DNA of 64,000 nucleotides from Fistularia commersonii (Eukaryota; Chordata; Actinopteri; Syngnathiformes; Fistulariidae), in the NCBI GenBank assembly GCA_037954325.1, contig JBBMNZ010000035.1, positions 10,299,501 to 10,363,500 of the forward strand, written 5' to 3'. Shown here in pieces: positions 43,379 through 57,400 of this stretch (the first letter of the stretch is position 1; each line of letters begins with the position of its first letter). The notes beneath the pieces are model-generated. The model was not told the DNA's origin and ran no database searches. It was given only the letters and a program-made list of their open reading frames with translations. A program made the translations under genes and the position numbers.

Positions 43379-46300
43379 CGTGCACTTCCAAATCACAGAA
43401 GATCAGCAGCTCTCAGGAAATAACTCAGTGTGTTCCAAGTGAGTAAGGTTTGCAACTGCTAGTTCTTGCTCTGGATTCACAGAAATAGTGAAGTGCCCAT
43501 AAAATGATGAGCTATGAATTCAGTGTTGCATCAATCAGTTGATTCAGTGTTGTCCTAACTTCCAAGTCTTCAGTCTTTTAGATTCTTTCATCACTTCCCA
43601 AGCCTATATTTGCTGCTGGTATCCTTATGAATTTTGCCTGAGGCAACATAAACTTAATGTCAGGGCACCTGCTACATAACTTATATTTTTGGTTTGAATG
43701 TAGTATTTCTGATGTTATACACAGCAAAATAAAATACTGCTATTCAGCATTCTGTCCTTTTTGCTTCAACTTTTACTATTAGTTTGAGAAACAGTATACA
43801 GAAAGATCCCTTGCTCACATGAATGTTTATCAAGCAATTCCAAGGTTTCCTTCAATCTACTTTTACAGTTTCTTTCTAAATGCCCATTACCCTTTTTTAA
43901 ATTAGTCTTTTTTTGATGATAAATTATACCACCACGTCTCTGTGCTTTTAGTTAAAGGTTATAGCAGGGGCACTTTAGAACATCCCCCGTAGACACTTAA
44001 GGAGGCTATTTTTGTTGGATTACCTTTTGGAAACTACACTATGGACCTCACTTTCCCTGAGGAGACCCTGATTATCTGACTGACAATGCCTTTGTTTTAT
44101 AGTGTGTATCCTCTATGTGGCTTACTGACCTACAGGGAATCATGTAGTGCTCCAGTGCTCAACAATTGTGAAAGACATTCCTGAATTGTGTTTCTCCTGG
44201 ACATGGTAGGTTTCTGTCATAGAAAATTTAAACTATGCTTGTACTATTAATAAATCAAGACGTTTTGGTTGTTTTTGTTTAATTTCTAGTAGCATTTTTA
44301 AGTTGACAGCTTTTTTCCTGACTTCCTCAACAAAAATGTTACACATCCACAGCTACTTGACATACTGTTTCTAGAACCCAGTGTGATTATTTGACTCCTT
44401 CATAATATTAAAGTTTGATCTGTCTGTTCAGGACAGAAAATATTTACTGTTTCATGTGAAGCTCTGCTCATAATCCTTGATTGTGCAGTAACTCGGATGG
44501 TGGAAGTGTCCGTGCAAATTAGACCAGCACAAGGTTGTTTTTCCAGTAGCTTTTGGATTGTACTTTGTCCGTAAAATTATTACAATTGTATTTGAACACA
44601 TCACATTACTTGTTTTCTTCATCTGTAAATGCTCTTGTGAGCTGTCCTTTGATTTTAAAATCATGGTGTTGTTTTTTATCATTGTTTTCCTGTCATGAAT
44701 AGAAGACAAATCAAAAGAAGTTGATGCCAATTTTTAGTTTAGTATAACTTCCAGAAAGTTGTATAACATCCGCTGCTGAGACCAAATCACAACTATCACT
44801 CACTTCCCTAAGTGTGTAGTTGTCAGTTGTCACTGATTCTTGTACTTCAATATATTTTCAGTACATGCTTGAAATAAAGTATTTTCTTGAATTTCGTAAT
44901 AGCTAGTCATCCACAGGCAAATTAAGCTGCATTTGCGGAATGTGGAAATGTGGGAGACACACTTCCTTTCCACCTGCACACTCAGCAGTCTCCTTTTGTT
45001 TTCACTCATTTTATTTTCCATCAGTATGCAACAATACAGACAATTTTAGCTCAATATGCAGTGTTAGAATTGTTCACATTTTCCTTTTTACATCAGTGGG
45101 GGAAAGCCATGTTAAAATAGAACAGAATATAATACAATGTGTCTTTAATCATCCCATAGTGGGGATATTTCAATGCTGATACTGTATGTACAAACACAAA
45201 GTAATGGAAAATACTTGCTGGAGGTTAGAGGCGACTGTCAGAGGATCCTCTTGTCTCTTAAGGTCAGACTCTGCTGTCACCTTTTATGCAGCATTTGTTT
45301 GTTTGCTATTTTCAAAGCTGACCTGTGTCAAATTCTATCAAAAGCATAGGCTCTATATACAGATGGATCACAAAACCCCATTTCTCTCATCCAGATAAAA
45401 ATCAGAGGAAAGAAAATTTGGGTATCTGCACACAGCTTTGCACAAGAGTGCCATCAACCGGAATGTATTGCAAATATGAATATATACATTGGTAAAAGGA
45501 AAACCAAGTCTCATCATGATTCCATCTAGTATTGTTGTGCAGTTATTTTGTCAGGACAAGCAGTTGTAGGGGCAATTTTTTCTGCTGCCATCTTGATTGA
45601 TTATCAAAATTAAAATATTTGCCGTTTTCCTTCAATGCATCACATCCATCGTTTCTATTTCTTACCCTTATCTTTGCACACATATTCAGTGGTTTTGTCA
45701 GCTGCCATTATCCATCACAAATTAAGAAACAGAAGGGGATGTGATTTTTTTTTTTAACATTAATTAGTGACTAGTGTATATTGTGTACTGAAGAAAAGAC
45801 TGATTCACTATTCACCATTCTTGTCAAAAGGAACTGGACTTGAATTTCTTCACTAAAAGATGTTTAACCTCTCATCCGAGAGGTCTCTTCAGTTCACTGA
45901 TTCACCATCTTTTATTAGGCACCAACACCAAAATGCTCTTAAACTGTACTTCTAAAAGCATTTTTTTCAATGGGCTGCTCCTATCCAAAGCAAATCTTGC
46001 ATCTATTGGGGAAAAACTGTTCTCAAGTAAAGTCTGATTAATGTCATCAAATTAAAGATACTGCATATCGCTAATACACTCATTGCACATATTATAAACT
46101 AACTGCTGTTACAGAAAACATGTAATGCCAGAAACTATTACATGGGTTTGTACAGATCATGAGGTGAAAGCTGAAAAACATTCCTAACAGTTCTCTTACA
46201 TACAGCTTTGGGTTGGGAATTGTTGCTGCTCTTTATCTACTTTTTTCATCCATGCTGCTTCAGGTTCTTGGCTCTGAATCCCTCTGCATGACAAAAATAA

Positions 46301-46566
46301 TGCTGTCTCTCCAATGTCAAGTCTCCCTCTTTCATCATATCCCTCTTTTTTTATCACAATTAACATGTTGTGCATGATCTGTACCAATAGATTTCACAAG
46401 GGGATTTACTTGAGCTTCTCTGTCTCACTTCTGTAGCTATCAAAAAACAGACCACTTAATGCAGTCAGAAATAGCTACTGAATTAACTGGGTGTCAAATT
46501 AGACAGCCAGTCTACCACTGAGTCTTTGCATACACACATCCCAACCTGGATATTCATGAGAAATAC
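43379..46566. other. No gene recognised
   Basis: AT-rich sequence with only short frames on both strands and no recognised motif or repeat family. It lies between ERV-B and the Tc1 remnant, in the HPGD-WDR17 intergenic interval. Confidence 0.5.
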
Positions 46567-47870
46567 AGGTACATCTTAGAAAATGAGAATATCATGAAAA
46601 CTTAAATCATTTTGTTAATCATTTCAGACACTGAAACACATTCATATATTAATTACACATCGAGTGAAATATTTCAAGCCTTTATTTCTTGAAATGTTGA
46701 TTATTATGGCTTCCAAATGACTAAACACAAAATTCTCAGAAAATGAGAATATATGTGAAAAAGTTCAATATTGGAGTATTGGGGTGTCACGCCTTAACCA
46801 ACAACTTAACTCAAAAAAGCCCTAAAATGGTCCTTGAGTCTGAGTTAGTAGGCGTCACAATCATGGGGAAGGCAGCTGAGTAGGCAAATGTCCAGAAGAC
46901 AGTCATTGACACCCTCCATAAGGAGGATAAGCCACAAAAGGTCATTGCTAATAAGTTGGTCATTCACAGGTGCTGCATCCAAGAGCATTCATAGAAAGTT
47001 GACTGGAAGGAAAGGGGAGGTAGAAAAGGTACACCAGCAAAAGGGATAACCATGGATAACCATGGCCTTGATGGGATTGTCAAGCAAAATCAATTTGAGA
47101 ATTTGGGGAACCTTCACAAAGAGTGGACTGAGGCTGGAGTCAGCTCATCAAGAGCCCCTAGCCACATATGACTCCTACACAATCGCTGCATTCCTCGTGA
47201 CAAACCACCACAGAACCAGAGACATCAGAAGCGTCTTACCTGGACTGTTGCTCAGTAATCCAAAGTCCTCTTTTCAGATGAAAGTAAATTTTTTATGTCA
47301 TTAGGAAATCAAGGTCCCAGAGTCTGGTGGAAGAGTGGAGAGGCACAGAATCCACAATGTTCAAGTCAAATGTGAAGTTTCTACAGTCAGTGATGATTTG
47401 GGCTGTCATGACATGGGCAGAGGTTGGTCCACTATGTTTTATGAAGACCACAATCAGCATAGCCATCTACCTGGAAATTTTAGAGCACTTCCTTCTGCTG
47501 ACTTCATAGAGATGCTAATTAAATTTTCCAGCAGGAAAATTAATAAAAATGAAAAAAAAAATTGCAGACTCAGCAGCTGCTTGTCTGGAGTCGACCTCAA
47601 AAATCAGGCAGTGAATTTCAATTTGCGTTGGTTTTTGCACCTGGCCACACTGCCACAGGTGCCAAAAGCTGTTTCAATGATCGTGGTATTACTATGCATG
47701 AGAACATATTTTTCAAAAGCCTGACTATACTGTTAAATATACTATTTTTTTTTCATCTTTTGTAATTTTAATATTTTCTGAGACATCGAATTTTGCGTTT
47801 CACTATCTCTATGCCATAATCATCAAATTTTCAAGAAATAAAGGCTTGAAATATTTCATTCTGTGTCTAT
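46567..47870 (+). mobile_element. Tc1/mariner-type transposon, decayed
   Basis: Inverted repeats are visible: 46664-46695 (gtgaaatatttcaagcctttatttcttgaaa) is the reverse complement of about 47831-47861, and both ends carry cagaaaatga/tattttctga-type repeats. Between them the plus strand shows broken Tc1-transposase text: MGKAAE, KTVIDTLHKED, then TFTKSGLRLESAHQE, GNQGPRVWWKSGE in shifted frames, and a SDDLGCHDMG region. Many indels; not functional. Confidence 0.78.
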
Positions 47871-48186
47871 ATTATGTATGCATTTCACTTCTGAAATTAG
47901 TGTTGAAAAATATTGAACTTTCCCATGATGTTCTATTTCTTTGAGATGCACATACTCCAATTGATCCTGAGTAAATTACCTCTGGACACTGGTGTGTTGT
48001 CACCATCCTAGTAACAAACACGTCAGTGGGTTGGTCTGTCCATATTAATGGGTATATACCTCTCTTCAGGAGAGCCTTAATGTTGTCCATCTTTATACAC
48101 AGTCTATGACCAGAGTTTTTATCCAACTTGAATATTAATACATAAACATCTCCACTGCTGTTTGTTAGCTCAGTATTCTGTATGAG
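47871..48186. other. WDR17 3' UTR region
   Basis: Sequence immediately downstream (minus strand) of the WDR17 stop, presumably 3' UTR. The minus-strand frame 47872-48126 has no recognisable domain. Confidence 0.4.
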
Positions 48187-48306
48187 TTAAAAGGGGTTGA
48201 TACGGAGTCCTGTCCCTAGAGGCGAGAATGGGTTAACTTTTGCCCACATTAGAGCATCGTTAAGGGAAATTGCTGATTTGCCGTCCTCCAATATAAACAC
48301 TGGACC
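48187..48306 (-). CDS. wdr17: WDR17 last exon with stop codon
   Basis: 120 bp including TAA (complement of 48187-48189). It encodes GPVFILEDGKSAISLNDAL and MWAKVNPFSPLGTGLRINPF, the conserved WDR17 C-terminus as remembered. Acceptor ctacacacag. Confidence 0.9.
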   Translation of the reverse strand, partial: GPVFILEDGKSAISLNDALMWAKVNPFSPLGTGLRINPF

Positions 48307-51300
48307 CTGTGTGTAGAAAAGAAAACTTCAGCATTGTAAGAATGTGTGAATGAGTGACGACACACTCAAGCCAGTGAAGCAGAGAAACACACCTGGATTC
48401 TGTGGCCCGTGAAACAGGACAGCTGAACATCTGAGTGGCTAGGAAGATTTGAACCTGTTACATAATCTGCTCCACACAACACTAACAACACAGAGGGGGG
48501 AAAGGAGGGGTTTCTGGTGAATGACTGATTCATGCCACAGAACATTTATACACTAAATTAGCATAGGGTTTAAATAATATAAAATAGCCTACATGCCCCA
48601 ACTCCTTTGTGAGGCATTCACTAATAGACAGTCTGTGTATGTCACTGCCAAAAGCTCTTTGATTTCCTGATAAACAATGTTCAGCAAATTTAAAATTACC
48701 TGTGGTTGTTGGCTGGACTCTCTTCTCCAAGCAGCTAAACTCCTCTTTTTGACAGTCAGATGGAGGACTTTTGAAGAAAAGCAGACACTATTTTAAACTT
48801 TCTTTCCCCCAGGAGCATGAAAGAAATGAATTTCCAAAAAAGTGACTTAGAAAACAAAACAAAACAAAGACATATTTAGCACTCCAAATGAAAACTATAT
48901 TAACTGCATCATGTCCCAGGCCTAGAATCCACAAATTGGATGAATTTGCACCAGACAATGAAAAATCAGTTTCTTGATTACCCAAAAATACCTAGGAAGG
49001 AGGACTAATGCTCAGTCAATCAAGAAGCATGGGCAGGAACAGTTTCTGTTTGCAATTGTGTGAGGAGTATTTGCAAAAAAACACACATAACATGCATGTT
49101 TTTCCTGAGCATACTTGACCTGAGGCTGCGTTGTGAAATATTATAGGGGAAACATGGAAAATTAATCCGCTTTCAAAAAATTTGAATTTATCCCCTGTGG
49201 GGGATACTCCAGGAGCATGGGGTACCGAACCCCATCAAACGGGCTGTTTAATATGATCAGTGTCGGAGCTTGGTCCGCATTGACAGTTGTAAGTTGGACC
49301 CGTTTCCGGTGAGAGTTGGACTCCGCCAGGGCTGCCCTTTGTCACCTATTCTGTTCATAACTTTTATAGGCAGAATTTCTAGGTGCAGCCAGGGCATTGA
49401 GGGGATCCAGTTTGGTTGCCACACGATTGAGTCTCTGCTTTTTTCAGATGATGTGGTTCTGTTGGCCATGAGCTCCAGCTCTCACTGGAACAGATCGCAG
49501 CCGAGTGAAGCGGGCGGAATGAGGATCAGCACCTCAAAATCCGAGACCATGGTGCTCAGTCGGAAACGAGTGAAATGTCCACTCCAGGTCGGGAAAGAAG
49601 TCCTGCCTCAAGAAGAGTTCAAGTATCTTGGGGTCTTGTTCACGATTGAGGGAAGGATGAAGCGGGAGATTGATAGGCAGATGCGGCATCTGCAGCGATG
49701 CAGATTCTGTACTGGTCTTTTGTCGTGAACAGGGAGCTGAGCCAAAAGGCGAAGCTCTCAATTTACCGGTTGATCTACGTTCCCACCCTCACCTATTGTC
49801 ACGAGCTGTGGGTAGCAACTGAAAGAACGAGATTGCGGATACAAGCGTCCAAAATGAGTTGACGTTTCTTTGGCAGGGACTAGGAAAGAGACATAGCAGA
49901 CAAACTATGAAAAAAATGTATGTGTGTACATGTGTAGGAGAGAGTACATATATATATGGGGAGAGAGGAATGCAGCCACAGGGCAGCACTGGCCTGTGTC
50001 TCTCCAAGCCTGCCTTGGGGGGGCAAGGAGCAGTGCCTCCCTGTGCCGGTCCCAAGCCCGGATAAATGCAGAGGGTTGCGTCAGGAAGAGCATCCGGCGT
50101 AAAACTTTTGCCAAAACCAAACATGCGAGTCAACCATAACTATACCATACGTCAACCATAACTATACCATACACGATCGGTCGCGGACCGGGTTAACAAC
50201 GACCACCATTGGTACTGATGACCTACAGGGTACTTATGGAAATTGGGCTACTGTGGGTCGAAGAACAAGAACAAGAGGAGGAGTGCGTGTTCGGAAGCAG
50301 AGAGAGAAGAGGAAAGGAAAGAGTCTGGGACTGAGAGAAGTTAGGGACTTTGAATATTGGGACTATGACAGGAAAAGGTAGAGAGTTGGTCGACATGATG
50401 CAGAGAAGTAAGGTGGATATACTGTGTGTCCAGGAGACCAGGTGGAAAGGTACTAAGGCTAGACGCTTATGAGCAGGCTTTAAGTTGTACTATTATGGTA
50501 CAGACAAGAAGAGAAGTGGAGTAGGAGTTATCTTGAGGGAGTTTGTTAGGAACATCCTAGAAGTGAAAAGAATGTCAGATAGACTTATGAGTCTGAAATT
50601 GGAAATTGAAGGTGTGATGCTCAATGTTGTTAGTGGCAATGCCCCGCAGGTGGGATGTGAATCTGAAGAGAAGGAGAAGTTCTGGAATGAGTTAGATGAA
50701 GTGATGCAGAATATTCCCAGAAATGAGAGAGTGGTAATTGGTGCAGACTTCAATAGACATGTTGGTGAAGGCAATAGAGGGGATGAAGAAGTGATGGACA
50801 GATTTGGTATCCAGGATAGGAATGCAGAGGGACAGATGGTGGTAGATTTACAAAAAGGATGGAAATGGCTGTAGTGAATACCTTTTTCCAGAAAAAACAG
50901 GAACGTAGGGTAACTTGTAAGAGCGGAGGTAGGAGCACGCAGGTAGACTACATCTTGTATAGACGAGGTAACCTGAAAGAGATCAGTGACTGCAAAGTAG
51001 TTGTAGGTGAGAGTGTTGCCAGACAGCATAGGATGGTGGTTTGTAGGATGACTCTGGTGACAAGGAAGATGAAATAGGACAAAGGCAGAGCACAGGACAA
51101 CGAGAGAAGGCCAGAGGGAGCTGCATTGTGTTTTTGTAGACCTAGAAAAAGCATATGACAGGGTGCCAAGAGAGGAGCTCTGGTATTGTATGAGGAAGTC
51201 TGGCGTGGCAGAGAAGTATGTTAGACTGGTGCAGGACATGTATTCTAGCTGTGAGACATTGGTACGCTGTGCTGTAGGGGTAACAGAGAAGTTCAAGGTG

Positions 51301-53961
51301 GAGGTGGGACTCCATCAGGGATCAGCTCTGAGCCCCTTCTTGTTCGCAATGGTGATGAATAGGCTGACAGATGAGGTTAGACAGGAATCCCTATGGACCA
51401 TGATGTTTCCGGATGACATTGTGATCTGTAGTGAGAGCAGACAACAGGTAGAGGAAAATCTAGAGAGGTGGAGGTATGCTCTAGAAAGGAGAGGAATGAA
51501 AGTTAGTCGCAGCAAGACAGAATATATGTGTGTGAATTAGAGGAACTCAGGTGGAACGGTGAGGCTACAGGGAGTGGAGATCAAGAAGCTGGAGGATTTC
51601 AGGTACTTGGGGTCAATAGTCCAGAGTAACGAAGAGTGTGGAAAAGAGGTCAAGAGACGGGTCCAAGCAGGTTGGAATGGGTGGAGAAAAGTGTCAGGGT
51701 TACTATGTGATAGAAGACTTTCAGCCAGAATAAGTGTACAAGACAGTGGTGAGACCAGCAACGATGTATGGACTAGAGACTGTTACAATGACCAAAAGAC
51801 AGCAGGCAGAACTAGAGGTTGCAGAGATGAAGATGTTGAGGTTCTCTTTGGGAGTGACCAGGATGGATAGGATCAGGAATGAGGCAATCAGAGGGACGGC
51901 ACATGTCAGATGTTTTGGAGAGAAGGTCAGAGAAGCCAGACTGAGATGGTTCGGTCACGTACAGAGGAGGGATAGAGAATATTTTGGTAGACGGATGCTG
52001 GAATTGGAGCTGCCAGGCAAGAGGTCTCGAGGAAGACCAAAGAGAGGATTTATGGACGTAGTGAGAGAGGATATGAAGGTAGTTGGTGTGAGAGAGGAGG
52101 ATACAGAGAATAGGGTTAGATGGAGAGAGTTGACTCGTTGTGGCGACCCCTGACGGGAAAAGCCGAAAGAAGAAGAAGAAGATATAGGGAGAGAGAGAGA
52201 CGAGAGACATATATGTATGGTATTGTGTTAAAAAATTGTAACCTCGAGACACTCGAGACATTTTGAGACATTGTGCATCTCATTCTCGGGGCTTCTTCAT
52301 TTTGGATCAGAAGAAATCTAATAAAGGCAAATGAAGTCACTAGAATTGAAGATTTAAAAACTTAGCTTTCTGACATCCAAGCCATAGAGGGTCTATCCAT
52401 ATATAGAATTTTTTAAATTTTCAATTCTGCCACTTCAACTCTGGTTCTTCATTTTAAAGCTCTCAATTAACAATTAAATGGCATAGTTTGTTCATTTTTT
52501 TATCATACAGACACTCTATATATACGGCCAATCCAGCCCAGAGACGCAAGCTGGTGGTCCAGGAAGTTTGCCGGGAGGAGGAAACGGGAAGGCGCGCACA
52601 AGATGTGTCACAGGCGAAGCAAGGGCAGTGGATGACATGGGAGGGAGTCGAGAAGCGGAAGATCTCCTGGAAAGATCTGTGGGAGATGGAGGCCTTCAGG
52701 GCCAGCTTTACTATCAGGGCAGCATATGATGTCCTGCAAATCTAAACCAGTGGTATGGCGAAGACCCTACATGCCCTCTATGCTCCAGCCCAGCAACATT
52801 GAAGCACATCCTAGTGGGATGCAAGACCAGCCTCAACCAAGGCCGTTATACCTGGCGACACAACCAGGTACTAAAATGCCTTGCACCGGTGCTGGAAACT
52901 CGCCGGATGAACGCGAAGGCCCTTCCTCCCCCGTCATCCCGTTGGCACACAACTCCATTCGTGCAGGAGGGGCAAGCCAGCCTCCCCCCACGAGAACTGA
53001 CCTTGGGCCACTGGCCAGTGCACGGGACTGGAAGCTGCTAGCGGACCTGGACAAGAAACTTTGCTTCCCAGCTGAGATCGCATCCACCAACTTGCGATCG
53101 GACCTCGTTCTGTGGTCATCATCACTCAGGCTCGTCTACATCATAGAGCTCACAGTGCCCTGGGAGGGGGCAGTGGAGGAGGCCTATGAATGGAAGAAGC
53201 TGAGATATGCTGAACTTGTCACAGATGCTCAGCGACAAGGCTGGAAAGCGAAGGTTCGTCCAGCGGAAATAGGCTGCAGAGGTTTCATAGCCACATCAAC
53301 ATCTAGGCTACTCGGGGAGATGGGAATTAAAGGACGTGCCCACAGACAGGTAGTCAAGGACTTCTCCAGGGCTGCTGAAAATGGGAGCCAGTGCCTGTGG
53401 CTGAAGAGAAGAGATCCAACGTGGGCCTTCAGGTGAGCTGATGGCATCTAGGGAGTGAACCTGGGACGCTGGGATTCACTGCTGAACCCTCTCGAGATGT
53501 CGTGGGCCAATCAGCGAAACATCCATGAAGGAGGGCGCTCACTTGTCAACCCGAAGGAGGCCATCCCTCACTTGAAACCCCACAGAGTCTCATCGGTGCC
53601 TTAGGTATGCTTTCATCAAGGGATACCAACACCTAGTCCTACACAACAGACTCACTTAGCCGCTTATTTTAATGTATTGATGCGTGTACATCTGAACTAG
53701 GTATCCAGAGTTCAATGCCTCGAAAATTCGGACAAAGTTTGGGTCAGAATCTTTACAGAGAAATGTTAAAAGATAATGTAGTCCTGTTTGTCTTTTCCCC
53801 ACCTTGAATGACAATCATTAATGTTTCTATCACTTTAATGCAGCTCAAACTTGCTCTGCAAATCTATCATAACAGTTGGCCCAGTGAATTTATTCAAGAT
53901 ATCATACTTCATAGTGTACTTAATTCCATCAATCTACAACAAAAATGCATGTGTTTGTGCC

Positions 53962-54009
<48 letters not shown>

Positions 54010-54354
54010 CATGAATGTGTGTGTGTGTGTGCATGCGTGTGCGTTTTGTTTAGGTGAATCATCTTTTCAAAAATGGATGAAAAGAGTGAAGCAACCCTTT
54101 GTTTCCTCAGCAGTATATGCACTAGTGTCTGTCAGTTCGTGCTTCGTGCACTTGCATTCTAAAGATAGCATAATTGATAACATCATTAATGAGGTTATAA
54201 TTGGTTAAACATTTTCTAGCAGTCATGGAAGAGGAGGGCAGAGAAAGCTAACTCTCTGCTCTACTATTAGGAGGTTTTTCATTACCGCTGAATATATAAC
54301 ACTGCCATCCAGTCATTACACTTCAGAGGTTCTAGGCTTATTACATGTTCATGA

Positions 54355-54401
<47 letters not shown>

Positions 54402-57400
54402 GCTGGGTGACCTACTTGCTGTTAGTTTGTGTACAGGCCCGCCAGGCTTCCAGCTCTACAGACAGCTGCTCAATCTCCAGAGGAACCCTCACCTCCCTCC
54501 GCTTTAACAACTGACTGGGAAAAGAACCAGATGTTAAGGATCATTCATCCACATTCAGCCAGATTATGGCTTTTAATTCACAATCTAATTTGTGTATGTG
54601 CAGCCAGGTGTCATATAATCACTAAGACTCTGCACCTTTTTGATAATTAGCACATTATGTGTTTGATTGTCTTGTATTCACTTCTATTAAGCTTTTCAAC
54701 TGAATAGTTATCTGATGTCACATAATACTGGCAACATCCATGGGACGGCAAATATTTTGTATATATTATGACCTTGAAACCCTGAATCCTCATATAAGGA
54801 TACCAGGATTCAAGGACTCAATGTGTTTATCGTCATTTGTAGAACATGTTTCCCTGTATATTGAAATTCTTACTTTGCAGTCCACAGTGACACCAGATAA
54901 TTTGACAAGGCTTAAGTTACATAGAAGAGACATGGGTAGTTAGGGACGACGTAATACAAATAAATAAGGGAACACATTATAGGGCAGTGATTGAAAGGAT
55001 TTATAAGGACATTTCTTTCTGTAAGTAATCAATCTACCACAGAAAAGAAAAAGATACAAAAAACACTGCTTTTGTGGCTTAACAGTTATTTTTACATTTT
55101 TTAACTTTTGCACTTGATATACAGATACAAGTCAGTGAGCATACACCCTGCACCCACAATCACAATGCGAATTTGCCAAAATGGGAGTGGGACAGGACGG
55201 CAATAATCCTTTTACATGGATTTTGTGCATTAACACAACTTTACTATTTCTCCATTGGCTTAAAATAAGAATTTTTTTTTGCAAAAAAACAGTTCATGTT
55301 CAGAGGAACTGTTGACTTTTTAAACTGAAATGAGTTCCTCTTGTCCTACACAAGGACATCTTATCAAGGTAAAGGAGATCGTGTGTCCCATTGATCCTGA
55401 CAACTGTGTGGGAAATGAGGCTCCGGTGATTCCCAAAAGAGTGGTGGTTATTGGACATCAAAAGATTTAAAGCAATTCCGATGATGTAATAGGGCATCCT
55501 GTTGAAGCCTGATGTGGGAGCAGCGCCCATTGACATGTGGGTAACTGCTGGGCCAGTCACCACAGGACGGGGTCAATCTTTTTTTTTACATAAATACCGG
55601 TAAGTGAATATACAGCTGCATGCTTCAGTCACTTGGGTGATGGTCAGACAAATCCCAACTGGTTGTAGGTTAGATCAGATTCAACAAGACAATGATGGTC
55701 AGACCTGGCAAACCTACATAGGTAAAGTCAGTCAGAATGGAATCTATTTTCTTTAGTTCACACTAGAGGTGTTTCTCCTACAATAAGGAACCAGTTAAGA
55801 ATGTAGAATCTGATAAGGCCATGTTCAAGCTCTCCATTGTAAAAGTAATTTCCCTGAGCTGTGGTCAGAAGGTCATTAGTTCTTGCCATGGTGGCAACCT
55901 GAGTACCTGTCAGTTGTCACTGACAGTCTAAGGACAGCGTCAAACCGAAAAGAATGGTTGGATCAAGGGTGTGCAAAATCTAAGCAAAGAAAAGGAGGAG
56001 ACCTATTGCCCCCTATTAGGGACATCATCAAGCCATATCCCAGGTGAATGTTGATGAATATGTGAAGAAGCTCCTCAGTGTGCACTAGGTGTATAAGAGG
56101 TTTGGGTAGACATTGCTGGACATGCACATTTGCTCTTTTCCTATCCTATTTTATTCATCCTTTTTATTTTGTTAAAACTTTAGGTTGGAATTTATAAACT
56201 TTTACTTTTTTTTAACAATCCACTCATTCATTATCCTCCTACTCATGGACATACACATCTCAGCATTTTTTTTTCAATTTTCCATTCTCGAAGGGAACCC
56301 ACACAACCACATGGGGAGAATGCAAACTCCACAAAGAAAAGCCCCCAATGGGGATTGAACCAGGGTCCTGCTTGCTGTGAGGTGGGAATAAACCTATATT
56401 AACATGAAATATTCTTATTTTAAACTTCGTCAAGCTTTTTATTGTTAAATTACCTGGTGTATTCGTAGAGTGCAGGTACAATGCTGGTGTACTTCCTTCT
56501 GATGGCCAGCAAACCACCAATATAACCACACAAGATCAACAGCTCACTACGGGCTCTTCACACACACACGCATACACACATACACACACATGATTAATTA
56601 AACAATGAATGAGGAATAAGAATGTAATATGTTAGGGGTGTAAATTGAACAATTTAGGTTTTACTCGGTCAAACTGGCCACAACTAGGCGGTCGGTTCTG
56701 ATGTAACTCATCAAGTCAAGTATTGGATGAACATCATCGACAGTCCAATCAGAGCCAGACAGCTGTTCTGATGGGGGTAAAAATTACAGGCAATTGTTAA
56801 TTAAAAACACCAGTGTGAGACTTTCATGTCTCACTTTTGCAATTCTTCAACCCCAGCCCAAGGAATGTTTACATACATCCAGAAAACATAGCCAAGTTTG
56901 TAAAAGACATCAAGAAATAAGCTTCCAGAACTAAAGACTGATCACATGTGAAATTTGCGGATGTCACCATACACATGAAGTATTGGTACCTTTGATGTAA
57001 TCTATTCCAATATGAAGGGCGTTCTCAGGCTCTGAACTCAGGAGGTGAAATTTAACAGCAGAAAACAGATCTCCTTGTGTCTCAGCTTCCTCTGCCAAAG
57101 GCTTACAGTCCTCTAATGAAGGGAGACCGCACTTGAATGACAAACAACACATGGTCATAGTCCATGTAATAACCATGACTACAGTTATTTAGTGTTCACT
57201 TGTTTATGTTGACGCCTAAGACAGCCCACTTACCCTTTCATATAACTGGTTGATTTCTACAGTGGTTCCTGGGTAATATGCACACACCTTAACCAGTAAA
57301 ATGTGGTTTTCAGGAATCATTTTCAGTAGATTAGTGGAGAGCTCCCTATACATATTCACAACGAAGATAAAGAAACAACAAGAAAATCGACAACTGTCAA

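Noticed and set aside
48788..48985. Candidate additional WDR17 exon
   Set aside because: The flanking exons 54416-54514 and 48700-48767 already share a correct split codon, and no conserved block is visible here.
55300..55563. 87-codon minus-strand frame between WDR17 exons
   Set aside because: It does not resemble WDR17, and the neighbouring exons (56454-56555 and 54416-54514) already join in phase without it.
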